DNA of 14,477 nucleotides from Planctomycetales bacterium (GTDB lineage Bacteria > Planctomycetota > UBA11346). Below, piece after piece: positions 7,781 to 14,477 of the stretch. The position numbers were made by a program, and so were the translations under genes. The notes below the pieces were generated by a model, which saw nothing but the letters and a program-made list of their open reading frames with translations, was not told where the DNA came from and ran no database searches. Numbering within the stretch: the first letter of the stretch is position 1; the number at the start of each line of letters is the position of its first letter. The DNA is taken from positions 1 to 14,477 of the forward strand of contig JANYGY010000235.1 of assembly GCA_025362255.1 (NCBI GenBank), given 5' to 3'.

Positions 7781-8851
7781 TTAGCGTTGAAAAATCGGCA
7801 GGTAATTATTGGGGATTTGCAGGATGATCAGCGCCATCGCCGAGTTGTAGGCGGGGCCTGGGCCTTCGCCCTGCAACCACAGACCGTTGCGATCCTGGCG
7901 GGCCGTAATGACCGGTACGGCTAGATTCCAATATTCATCCCAGTCAGCTGCGTCAGGGCTGTGGAAGAGCGCTTGGGCGGTATAATATTGGCCATACCAG
8001 AAATAGCTTTCCGTGCCTTTTTCACTCCCCTTGAGATGTGATGGGTAGTGCTTCCGCAAAAAGCGCATCGACGGCCCCAGCGTAGGGTCGGCAAGATCCG
8101 TAATGCCCGCTCCGATTAGGGACATCGCGCCTGCCGCGGTTCGCGGAACTCCTTCGGCCCCGGAATTGCCCGAATTTCCTGAGCTGGAAGCGACGTAGGC
8201 AAAGCTGCCATCGCCATTGGCGCAGCGTCTCACATAAGCGATCGCCCGGGCGATGCAGTCTTGGCTCTGCTGACCACCGATGCCGACATTGTTGGCGGCG
8301 CGCAGCGCCATGACTTGGCAGATGGTGACACTTATATCAGCATCGGTCGGCGTCGGGCTATAGCGCCAACCACCCTCACTGTTTTGCGCTCGATAGATCA
8401 GATCTACGGCGGCTTCTAAGGCGCTGCGTACCGGTTGATCGGGTGCCATGCCATACGATTCGGCGAGATATAACGTCGAGAATCCATGGGCATACATGTT
8501 GCCATAGTCGGTCGCCAGGTATCCGCTGAAATGATCCTGACGAGTAAGGACCGCGCGCAGGCATTTGCCACTGGCTTCGTGATAGAGTCCACGCGTCGGG
8601 GTATGTCCCCCGGCGAGCAATGCCATGCCGGCCAACGCCGAAATGCCGGTACCTTCACCGATCAGCCCATCGGGTTGCTGAAGTTTGACCAACGCTGCCA
8701 AGCCACGATCTACCACGGCCTGAGTGTCGATCGCCACCGGTGCTCCTGGTGCTACCGGTGCTACTGGTGCCACCGGCTCGGCAGCAACCACGGATCCTGC
8801 CGGCACCACGCAGACCACGAGCGCCATCACCAGCTTGTTGAAGACCTTCAT
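7781..8851 (-). CDS. Secreted prenyltransferase/squalene-cyclase-repeat protein
   Basis: A 356-residue exported protein with the alpha-alpha barrel repeats of squalene cyclases and prenyltransferases. Residues 1-24 form a signal peptide (KVFNK, a hydrophobic core, then VVAA before EP). A short PVA/PAP-rich linker (about 26-40) follows. At least four repeat units show the QxxDGxW type of motif: QQPDGLIG, AQNSEGGWRYS, ANGDGSFAYV and ARQDRNGLWL, with YAHGFSTLYLAE between. The cyclase DxDD acid motif is not present; the nearest is DADIS, so hopanoid synthesis is unlikely. Proteins of this type often lie beside MoxR/DUF4175 genes in planctomycetes, with unknown function. The ATG overlaps the upstream stop (ATGA), and GGAAG at 8863-8859 is a well-spaced Shine-Dalgarno sequence, fixing the start. 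Confidence 0.85.
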   Translation of the reverse strand: MKVFNKLVMALVVCVVPAGSVVAAEPVAPVAPVAPGAPVAIDTQAVVDRGLAALVKLQQPDGLIGEGTGISALAGMALLAGGHTPTRGLYHEASGKCLRAVLTRQDHFSGYLATDYGNMYAHGFSTLYLAESYGMAPDQPVRSALEAAVDLIYRAQNSEGGWRYSPTPTDADISVTICQVMALRAANNVGIGGQQSQDCIARAIAYVRRCANGDGSFAYVASSSGNSGNSGAEGVPRTAAGAMSLIGAGITDLADPTLGPSMRFLRKHYPSHLKGSEKGTESYFWYGQYYTAQALFHSPDAADWDEYWNLAVPVITARQDRNGLWLQGEGPGPAYNSAMALIILQIPNNYLPIFQR

Positions 8852-11800
8852 TTGCCGTCTTCCAACAGTTCGAGGTAGCGTTGATAAATCTGAAGTTGCC
8901 CAGGAGTGAAATGCTGTTCGCGCGCTTGGCGCAGTTGCTCGCGTATCGCGGGCGGCAATTCAAGCAGGTCTCCGTTGGTGGTCGTCGCCTGGACGGGAAG
9001 CACGGCGGCCTGACCTTTTCCCGGAGGACCGTTGTTGTTGCCACCTTGGGGTGCCGGTGCCTTCGCCTGGCCACCACCCTGACCCGAGCCTTGGCCATCA
9101 TTTTGTCCCGCTGGTTGTTTGCCGCCGCCCGGAGGCGCTTTCTCTCCGCCTCCGCCACCCCCGCCGCCTCCGCCACCCCCACCATCACCTCCGGCTTCGG
9201 CGAGCAGCCGACGCAAGGCCGTTTCAGCTGCTTGCTGCTCGTTGCGGGTCAGCGCCCCACGATCTGACTGCTTGAGTTGGAACGCTGCACTGGTCATCGC
9301 GCGCCGGGTGCGTTCCAGCAGGATCGCCGGTCGGGTGTCGGGCCGCGTCGCTTGCGCCATCGATTCGACCAGCTGTTGCAGCAATTCCTGCGCGGCGCCA
9401 AGATCGCCCGGATGGCCAGCCGCCGTCCGCGCGGCGAGGTCTTCCTGCATCGCCGCGAGCAAGGCGATTTCTGCCGTGGAAGGAAATGCCGCCTGGGGCG
9501 CCTGGCCGCCGCCACCTCCTCCTCCTCCGCCACCGCCGCCGCCTGATTTCTTGTCCTTATCCGTTTGCGCTTCGGCTACGTCGATCAGTCGGCCGAGTTC
9601 GGCAAGCGCGATGCGGGTCAGGCGCAGGCCCTTGCCGCCCAAGGCGGGAGTCCGCAGGTGACGTTCGGCATCGTCCATGGCCTTGGCCACCCGTTCGACG
9701 GCGGTTCGCGCGATGGGATTCTTATCCAACAGCTTGAGGCCTTCCTCACGCAGGCGCAGGAGCACGTCCCCCTGGGTTTGCGCGAAAGCCTGCACTTGGC
9801 GCTGAGTCGCAAAATCAAGGTTTTTTTCGAGCGTCGTCTGATTCAGCAGCGTCGCATCCGTGACCAATGCCGCCTGCAAGGTGCGCAATTCCTTGAGAAG
9901 TTTCAAGACATCCGGTTTCGCCGCATCTTTTTTCTCCTGATCTTTTTTCGCCTGATCATCTTCGGGCTTGGTCGGTTGATCGCCGCCAAGTTGACGTTGC
10001 GCCTCACGCAATAGACCCGCAGCCGCATTGGCATCACGCGCCGCGGCACTGGCATTTCCGGCCTGCATTCCGGCTTGCGCTGATTCCTGGGCGGCAACCG
10101 CGCCACTTAAAGTCTTGGCTGCAGCTGGATCCTTGCTCGCAGCCTCGCTGCTCGCCGATGCAGTACGCTCGGCGAGATCTTTTTGCTTCGCAGTCAACGA
10201 TCCGGGCTGGGCGCCACGTTCGAGTTCTTTCGCGAGCTGTTCTTGTTCAGTTGCCAATTGCCCGAGTTTTGCCGCTAGATCCTGCGCTGCATCCCCCCCG
10301 CGCAGGGCGTCGAGCAGTTTGGCGAGGGTGGCCAAGGCCGCCTTTTGGGCCTCGACTGCCTTGGGTCGACGGTCGTTGGTGGCAAGATCCTTGCCGGCTT
10401 GGCGCAGGCGATCGCCGGGGGCTTCCTGCCGCACCAGGTCTTGCGCCTTGGTCCACGTCGCACCTTCTTTGGCGAGCAGCCGGCGTTCGAGATCGAGGCC
10501 GAGCTCAGCCAACTCGCGCTGCCGGGTGGCCAGATTCTGCTGCTGGGCCACCCCTGCCGGATCCATCGCCTTGGTCACATAGGTGCGCACCAACGTCCGC
10601 GTTTCACCAGCGAGCGCCGTCTCGCGCGCAATCAGGCTGGTGAGCAGACGGGTGAGATCGCCCTCTTGGAGGATCGAGGCGAGCAGGCGTTCGGCCTCGG
10701 CCAGTGCGCCATCGGCGGCCAACCGTGGAGCCTCATCGCCGGCGGTGGATTCCGCCAATTTCGGCAATGCGCGATCCGCAATGATGAGGCGCGCCTTGGC
10801 TCCTGGGGCGATGCCGTCGGCGGCCAGACGATTCTGCGTCCACCGCCGCAGCACCGTCACGAGCAGCTCATCGGCCTTGGCCGTCGCCTGCGTCGCCGAG
10901 CGCAAACGGCGATCGCGCATCGCCGCCTCGGTCGCACCAGCGAGGTCATCTCGCGCCTGGGCCACGCGTTCTTTGGCTTCGCTCAGCAACCGGTCGAGTT
11001 CCTGGCGCAGCACCTCCTCGGCGACCACTCGAAAAATCAGCGGTTCGCTTTCGCCGATACCTGGGCCGCTGATGTCATTGCGATCGAGCGCGCGGCTGGT
11101 GAGCACCACCTGTTCGCCGACCGAGGCGTGACGTCCGATCTCGACCGTGGTCGCGCGCGTGGCACTTGGCTGACCCTGGACCCCGGTGAAGCGTTCGAGG
11201 ACTTCGCCAGGAGGGATCGACTGAGCCTGCGGTGGTGTCTTCTTTTCAGCGGCTGGCTTTTCAGTCGACTGCGCATCACCCGGAATCGTCCGCCCGCGCA
11301 GAGTCAATTCGCCCAAGCCGAAATCATCACTAGCGGAAACCACCAGATCGATCACTGCGCGCACCGACACTGCTTCGCGCGCCGCAGTGCCGGTCAGCGA
11401 CACCACCGGGGCCCGATCCGGGGTCAAGATCAGTGGAAAGCGCGCGTCACCGACCAGGGCGATGCCATCCTGATCCGCAGCTGCGAGAATCAGCGAACCC
11501 GCGGTCATCACCCGCATCGAGCCATGGAACAGGCCTGCGTGCTCATCGAGTGGCAGCGGCACATCGTTGAAGCGGGCGCTGGCGACCGTCACCTGGCGGC
11601 CGCGGTCGGTCGCGAATGTCACTCCGAAGTCCAACGTCGTGCCCGGGATCACCGCTCCGGCGAGCGTGTCGACGGTCTGCGGTGGCAGGCCGGTGTACGC
11701 CGGCGGCGTCAACGTCGAGCGGATGCTGCCGACCGTCGGGCGGGCGACGATGCGCGCCTGCACCACCACCGGCTCGGCATCAGCGGAGCTGACCGTGATG

Positions 11801-12576
11801 TCATAGGTACCGGCTGACGCGGCGATGCTGGTGGTCCACTCATTGCCGATCAGGCCACCGAGTTGGCGACTTTCGTCAACGCCGGTAGATGCAGCTCCAC
11901 CGGCTTTTCCGTCTACCGCCTTCCACTGGACCACCACCGGCGCGGAGAAATCAGCATCGGGATGCCGACGGTGGATCGTCAGGTTGAGGGCGCCATCGGT
12001 CGGCACGACGTCATGTTCGAGCACCACCGACAAGCTGGTGTGCTTGCGCCATTGGGTTTCGCCCAACGGCAGCATTAACCTGCGAAAGCCATCCCAGGCG
12101 GTTTCCGGGGTCAGCACGCTCGCGGCGATCACCGCCATCAGCGCGACTGCCATCAGCGCCAGTTGCTTGGGCGTGCGTCGCGCCGGCACCAAGCGCGCGG
12201 TCGCGGTCGCGGCCAGCACCGCGCGTAACGTCTGCAGATCGCCCGCGCCCAACGCGATGCCTTCGACCTGGGTCAACAGCCGGCCATCGAGTTCGGGGAC
12301 CCGACGTTCGGCAAAGCGGGCCAGCGCGGCGTCGCCCAGATCACGCTGAAACGGCCGCACCAGACGCACCCACGCCACCAGGGTGGCTGCAATCGCGACG
12401 CTCAGCAGCAATCCCAAGCGCACCGCCCCGGGCAAACCCCAGACCCAATCGACGGCGATCGCCAGCACCGCTGCGGTCAAGGTGATCGCCAGGACGCGGG
12501 CAAAGCCCTCGATCACCAGCACCCGCACCAGGCGAGACCGTAGAGCAGCGAGGAAGGTGACCGGTTCCATGACCAT
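8848..12576 (-). CDS. DUF4175-like large membrane protein with coiled-coil and polyglycine regions
   Basis: About 1242 residues from the ATG at 12576. Three hydrophobic segments lie near the N-terminus (roughly residues 27-48, 51-73 and 138-156), with PELDGRLLTQVE between the second and third, the pattern of DUF4175 proteins. A periplasmic beta-rich region follows (about 190-450), including a VSASDDFGLGELTL motif typical of the family. The next 550 residues are alanine/glutamine/lysine-rich, highly helical and coiled-coil-like. Two polyglycine tracts of 13 residues each follow, then a Gly/Pro/Gln linker and a C-terminal LPPAIREQL ... YQRYLELLE segment shared by planctomycete relatives. The function is unknown; association with MoxR suggests an envelope-assembly role. 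Alternative starts are TTG at 12597 and ATG at 12570; none has a clear ribosome site. It leads a four-gene operon and overlaps the next gene by ATGA. Confidence 0.82.
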   Translation of the reverse strand: MVMEPVTFLAALRSRLVRVLVIEGFARVLAITLTAAVLAIAVDWVWGLPGAVRLGLLLSVAIAATLVAWVRLVRPFQRDLGDAALARFAERRVPELDGRLLTQVEGIALGAGDLQTLRAVLAATATARLVPARRTPKQLALMAVALMAVIAASVLTPETAWDGFRRLMLPLGETQWRKHTSLSVVLEHDVVPTDGALNLTIHRRHPDADFSAPVVVQWKAVDGKAGGAASTGVDESRQLGGLIGNEWTTSIAASAGTYDITVSSADAEPVVVQARIVARPTVGSIRSTLTPPAYTGLPPQTVDTLAGAVIPGTTLDFGVTFATDRGRQVTVASARFNDVPLPLDEHAGLFHGSMRVMTAGSLILAAADQDGIALVGDARFPLILTPDRAPVVSLTGTAAREAVSVRAVIDLVVSASDDFGLGELTLRGRTIPGDAQSTEKPAAEKKTPPQAQSIPPGEVLERFTGVQGQPSATRATTVEIGRHASVGEQVVLTSRALDRNDISGPGIGESEPLIFRVVAEEVLRQELDRLLSEAKERVAQARDDLAGATEAAMRDRRLRSATQATAKADELLVTVLRRWTQNRLAADGIAPGAKARLIIADRALPKLAESTAGDEAPRLAADGALAEAERLLASILQEGDLTRLLTSLIARETALAGETRTLVRTYVTKAMDPAGVAQQQNLATRQRELAELGLDLERRLLAKEGATWTKAQDLVRQEAPGDRLRQAGKDLATNDRRPKAVEAQKAALATLAKLLDALRGGDAAQDLAAKLGQLATEQEQLAKELERGAQPGSLTAKQKDLAERTASASSEAASKDPAAAKTLSGAVAAQESAQAGMQAGNASAAARDANAAAGLLREAQRQLGGDQPTKPEDDQAKKDQEKKDAAKPDVLKLLKELRTLQAALVTDATLLNQTTLEKNLDFATQRQVQAFAQTQGDVLLRLREEGLKLLDKNPIARTAVERVAKAMDDAERHLRTPALGGKGLRLTRIALAELGRLIDVAEAQTDKDKKSGGGGGGGGGGGGGQAPQAAFPSTAEIALLAAMQEDLAARTAAGHPGDLGAAQELLQQLVESMAQATRPDTRPAILLERTRRAMTSAAFQLKQSDRGALTRNEQQAAETALRRLLAEAGGDGGGGGGGGGGGGGEKAPPGGGKQPAGQNDGQGSGQGGGQAKAPAPQGGNNNGPPGKGQAAVLPVQATTTNGDLLELPPAIREQLRQAREQHFTPGQLQIYQRYLELLEDGK
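9145..9183 (-). repeat. Polyglycine tract 2 (13 Gly codons) in the DUF4175-like gene
   Basis: Thirteen consecutive glycine codons, with all four GGN codons used. On the plus strand a 15-bp unit, GCCTCCGCCACCCCC, occurs at 9148-9162 and again at 9166-9180, showing a local duplication with an 18-base period. It lies about 110 residues C-terminal of the other tract and is followed by EKAPPGGGKQP. Confidence 0.9.
9505..9543 (-). repeat. Polyglycine tract 1 (13 Gly codons) in the DUF4175-like gene
   Basis: Thirteen consecutive glycine codons, mainly GGC and GGA, between a KDKKS segment and QAPQAAF. Four neighbouring GGA codons form the only simple run; the rest is mixed. It has exactly the same residue count as the other tract in the same protein. 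Confidence 0.9.
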
Positions 12577-12623
12577 ATTAACCGCAACGCTGGCCAATAG
12601 CCAACCGTCAATAACCTGTGCCC
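12577..12623. promoter_or_regulatory. Short divergent promoter region between the operon and moxR
   Basis: Only 47 bases separate the chosen starts of the minus-strand operon and moxR, so both promoters must overlap or extend into coding sequence. An imperfect dyad, GCTGGC-CAATA-GCCAAC (12589-12605, TGGC/GCCA arms perfect), sits in the middle and could bind a regulator controlling both sides. TTGACG is present on the minus strand (12613-12608), but no well-spaced -10 box follows. Neither start has a Shine-Dalgarno sequence. The existence of the region is certain; the operator reading is weak. Confidence 0.3.
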
Positions 12624-13655
12624 ATGAGCCAAACCTTGTCGCCCGAAGCTGCCGCTGACATCATTCGCCGCCTGACCAGCGAATTGGGCAAAGTCATCAT
12701 CGGCCAAGACGTGGTCGTCGAGCAGGCGCTGATCGCGCTCGCCGCTGGTGGCCACGCCCTGCTCGAAGGCGTCCCGGGTCTGGCCAAAACTTTGTTGGTG
12801 TCGACCGTCGCCCGCGCCTCGGGCCTGACCTTCAATCGCATCCAGTTCACTCCCGACCTGATGCCCTCCGACATCACCGGCACCGAATTGATCCGCGAGG
12901 ACAAGGCCACCGGCAGCCGCGCCCTGGAATTCGTTCCCGGCCCGGTATTCGCCTCGGTCGTGCTCGCTGACGAAATCAACCGCACGCCGCCGAAAACCCA
13001 GGCCGCCTTGCTTGAGGCAATGCAAGAGCGGCAAGTAACCGCCGGCGGCACCAGGCGCGCGCTGCCCAAGCCGTTCTTCGTCCTCGCGACCCAGAATCCG
13101 ATCGAGCAGGAAGGCACGTACCCGTTGCCCGAAGCGCAACTCGATCGTTTTCTGCTGAAGATCGTCGTCGGCTATCCGACCGAGGCCGAAGAACTGGCGA
13201 TCATCACCCGCACCACCAGCAACGCCCAAGCCGCCGCTGAACCTGTGTGCGACGCCGAAACCCTGATCGCGCTGCAGCATTTGGTGCGCGAGATCCCGGT
13301 CGCCGATGCGATTTCACGCTACGCCCTTGCCCTGGTTCGCGCGACCCGCCCGGTGGCGCTCGGCGGCCATGAACAGATCGCCCCCCTGCTGCGCTGGGGC
13401 GCTGGCCCGCGCGCCGGCCAGGCCCTGTTGCTCGCCGCCAAAGCCCGCGCGGTGCTGCGCGGGCGCGCCTTCGTCGCCCTCGACGACATCAAAGCCGTGA
13501 TGCATCCCGTGCTGCGCCATCGCCTGCAACCAGGCTATGAGGCCGAAGCCCAAGGCCTCGATGCCGAATCGATCATCGACAAGCTTCAGCAAGCGGTGCA
13601 GGTGCCAGCCGCAAATCTTGAACAAGATCGCGCGATTGCCGGCGTGGCTGGGTAA
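12624..13655 (+). CDS. moxR: MoxR-family AAA+ ATPase
   Basis: A cytoplasmic AAA+ ATPase of 343 residues, the usual MoxR length. It has Walker A GVPGLAKT (49-56), Walker B with Asp116-Glu117 in VVLADEINR followed by TPPKTQAALLEAMQE, sensor-1 ATQNP (Asn158), EGTYPLPEAQLDRF with an arginine at 175, and a C-terminal helical lid ending LDDIKAVMHPVLRHR. MoxR proteins act as chaperone-like ATPases, normally with a VWA or DUF58 protein encoded next door, in maturation of envelope or metal-enzyme complexes. Here no such partner follows; instead the gene diverges from the DUF4175-led operon, which I take as its functional partner. ATG 12624 is preferred over GTG 12618 because it fits the family N-terminus; neither has a ribosome site. 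About 800 bases downstream are non-coding. Confidence 0.93.
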   Translation: MSQTLSPEAAADIIRRLTSELGKVIIGQDVVVEQALIALAAGGHALLEGVPGLAKTLLVSTVARASGLTFNRIQFTPDLMPSDITGTELIREDKATGSRALEFVPGPVFASVVLADEINRTPPKTQAALLEAMQERQVTAGGTRRALPKPFFVLATQNPIEQEGTYPLPEAQLDRFLLKIVVGYPTEAEELAIITRTTSNAQAAAEPVCDAETLIALQHLVREIPVADAISRYALALVRATRPVALGGHEQIAPLLRWGAGPRAGQALLLAAKARAVLRGRAFVALDDIKAVMHPVLRHRLQPGYEAEAQGLDAESIIDKLQQAVQVPAANLEQDRAIAGVAG

Positions 13656-14329
13656 AGTTGGATGAGGGCAGTCAATCTGCATGGAGATTGGCCAGGTGTT
13701 TGAACACGAGCGAATAGGCGTCACATCTTGGTACCGCCATGATGCACCGAGCTGATTTTCCGCCACTGCGTTAGATCAGTCACCGATCAACGCTTTGATT
13801 GGATACATCAAATGTTGGTCAAAATAATTAATCGACTGAGATCACACATCGTGCTGGTGACCCTCAGCCGCGCTGTTCCAACCGGATACTCGCCATGCCT
13901 CAACCTGCGCGCGGTCATTCACAGCTTCACGTTGATCCGTGATAGTGAAAAGGCTGGGGTGTCGGACATAGACCCTCCGACTGCCTTTATCGATGAGCCC
14001 GGATCGATGAAACTGAAAAAACAGGTGAGACCGTTTGTCGCGCGCACATACCGCACGTTTCTGCGTTCCCGTCTTCTCTCCAGCACATCCGCGAGGTGTG
14101 CTCGAGACGCAGGTGTGGCCCATGTGCAAGGCGCCCGATGCGTAGAAATAGCAGCACCATTTCGAGTATCGGGCAACGCCGCACGCCGCAGGCGGGCTGT
14201 AACTGCGTTTAGCAGGTTGAAATGTGGCGCAATCCACTTGGGGCTCGACATGACGCCGTAGGCGAAGGTGGTAAGCTGATCACGTGGCAAACTTCCCCAA
14301 CTTCGCACGTCTAATGGTCAGCCGCTCGC

Positions 14330-14409
14330 GCATCGCCGCTAGGGAACACGCTTTGGTGCCTGTGCTTGACCCGCTGTGCAACGGAGTGAAAGGCTAACAG
14401 CGGCGATGC
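14330..14409. repeat. Perfect 11-bp inverted repeat enclosing 58 bases
   Basis: GCATCGCCGCT at 14330-14340 is the exact reverse complement of AGCGGCGATGC at 14399-14409. The arms are GC-rich and would form a stable stem closing a 58-nt loop if transcribed, as in small structured RNAs. The interior has further GTGC/GCAC-type complementarity but no long second stem. The region is not inside a gene. Confidence 0.6.
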
Positions 14410-14422
14410 CGTCCAGCGGCGA
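14398..14422. repeat. 9-bp direct repeat CAGCGGCGA
   Basis: CAGCGGCGA occurs at 14398-14406 and 14414-14422, a 16-base period, about one and a half helical turns. The inverse, GCCGCT, also occurs at 14321-14326 and 14335-14340. Four related sites in about 100 bases suggest a possible protein-binding array in front of whatever gene lies to the right. Confidence 0.45.
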
Positions 14423-14477
14423 CCGCCATGATAAAATCTCGGCCCATAGGAAGGCTTGGACTGGCGGAGGTCGGACC

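Larger units (their letters stand above)
13656..14477. other. About 820 bases with no convincing gene
   Basis: After moxR I find no protein I can support. Open frames of 129-149 residues exist on both strands (for example 13812-14261 plus and 13919-14308 minus), but they overlap, have unusual cysteine/arginine-rich composition, lack ribosome sites and match nothing I recognise. A small hairpin, ATCAA-CGCT-TTGAT, lies at 13787-13800, and the stretch 13801-13835 is AT-rich (AAAATAATTAATC). Repeats cluster near the right edge (14330-14422), followed by an AT-rich GATAAAATCT (14430-14439) that could be a -10 region for a gene beyond the window. The region may be a decayed gene, a long leader or an unrecognised RNA. 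Confidence 0.5.

Noticed and set aside
7781..8851. Squalene-hopene cyclase
   Set aside because: Too short, secreted, and without the DxDD catalytic motif; only the repeat fold matches.
9119..9661. 180-residue plus-strand frame with polyproline runs
   Set aside because: The polyproline is simply the complement of the glycine codons of the minus-strand gene; the frame has no other protein-like features.
10345..11817. 490-residue open frame on the plus strand opposite the DUF4175-like gene
   Set aside because: It is antisense to a strongly supported gene, is rich in histidine, arginine and glutamine as expected of the complement of GC-rich alanine/leucine codons, and shows no domain pattern or ribosome site.
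13812..14261. 149-residue plus-strand frame after moxR
   Set aside because: Unusual composition, no ribosome site, overlapped by equally long minus-strand frames, and no recognisable motif.
13842..14308. Minus-strand cysteine-rich frames considered as an IS91 or IS66 transposase remnant
   Set aside because: I could not align the cysteine spacing or any catalytic motif to those families, and no terminal inverted repeats or target duplication are visible.
14310..14477. RNase P, SRP RNA or tmRNA at the right edge
   Set aside because: None of the conserved core sequences of these RNAs is present; only a stem and short repeats are seen.

Overview
The window looks like a piece of a moderately GC-rich bacterial chromosome, most likely from the PVC superphylum and probably Planctomycetota. 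The basis is the grouping of a DUF4175-type membrane protein, a secreted squalene-cyclase-fold (prenyltransferase-repeat) protein and a divergent MoxR ATPase, plus a very large FG-GAP/RTX protein and a general lack of Shine-Dalgarno sequences. This placement is inference from gene content, not from a marker gene. Composition is uneven: the first kilobase is clearly AT-richer than the rest, and the region from about 9 to 13.6 kb is the most GC-rich.

Layout. (1) 2-4834, plus strand: the 3' part of a giant secreted calcium-binding protein. Its reading frame is open to the left edge, so the true start lies outside the window. It carries many FG-GAP/VCBS-type calcium loops, five tandem 156-157-residue modules and a C-terminal RTX (type I secretion) domain. 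(2) 5013-5891, plus: an AraC-family regulator. (3) 5910 to about 12576, minus: a compact four-gene operon, read from right to left as DUF4175-like membrane protein, secreted prenyltransferase-repeat protein, tRNA-dihydrouridine synthase and a radical-SAM-like protein. Junctions are -4, 18 and -4 bases, the overlaps being ATGA. This operon converges on araC with only 18 bases between stop codons. (4) 12624-13655, plus: a MoxR AAA+ ATPase, divergent from the operon with about 47 bases between the chosen starts. (5) 13656-14477: about 820 bases with no convincing gene. It includes an 11-bp perfect inverted repeat and short direct repeats near the right edge.

How the genes may work together. MoxR, DUF4175 and prenyltransferase-repeat proteins are commonly found together in planctomycetes, usually with DUF58 and von Willebrand A proteins, and are thought to act in assembly of envelope proteins. 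Here the DUF58/VWA members are absent and moxR has been turned to face the DUF4175 gene. The two distal operon genes are of a different kind: a standard Dus enzyme, translationally coupled to a protein that I read as a radical SAM enzyme of the AmmeMemoRadiSam family that has lost all three cluster-binding cysteines while keeping a C-terminal four-cysteine zinc-ribbon-like tail. That apparent pseudoenzyme is the most unusual item in the window. The giant RTX protein is probably exported by a type I system encoded elsewhere.
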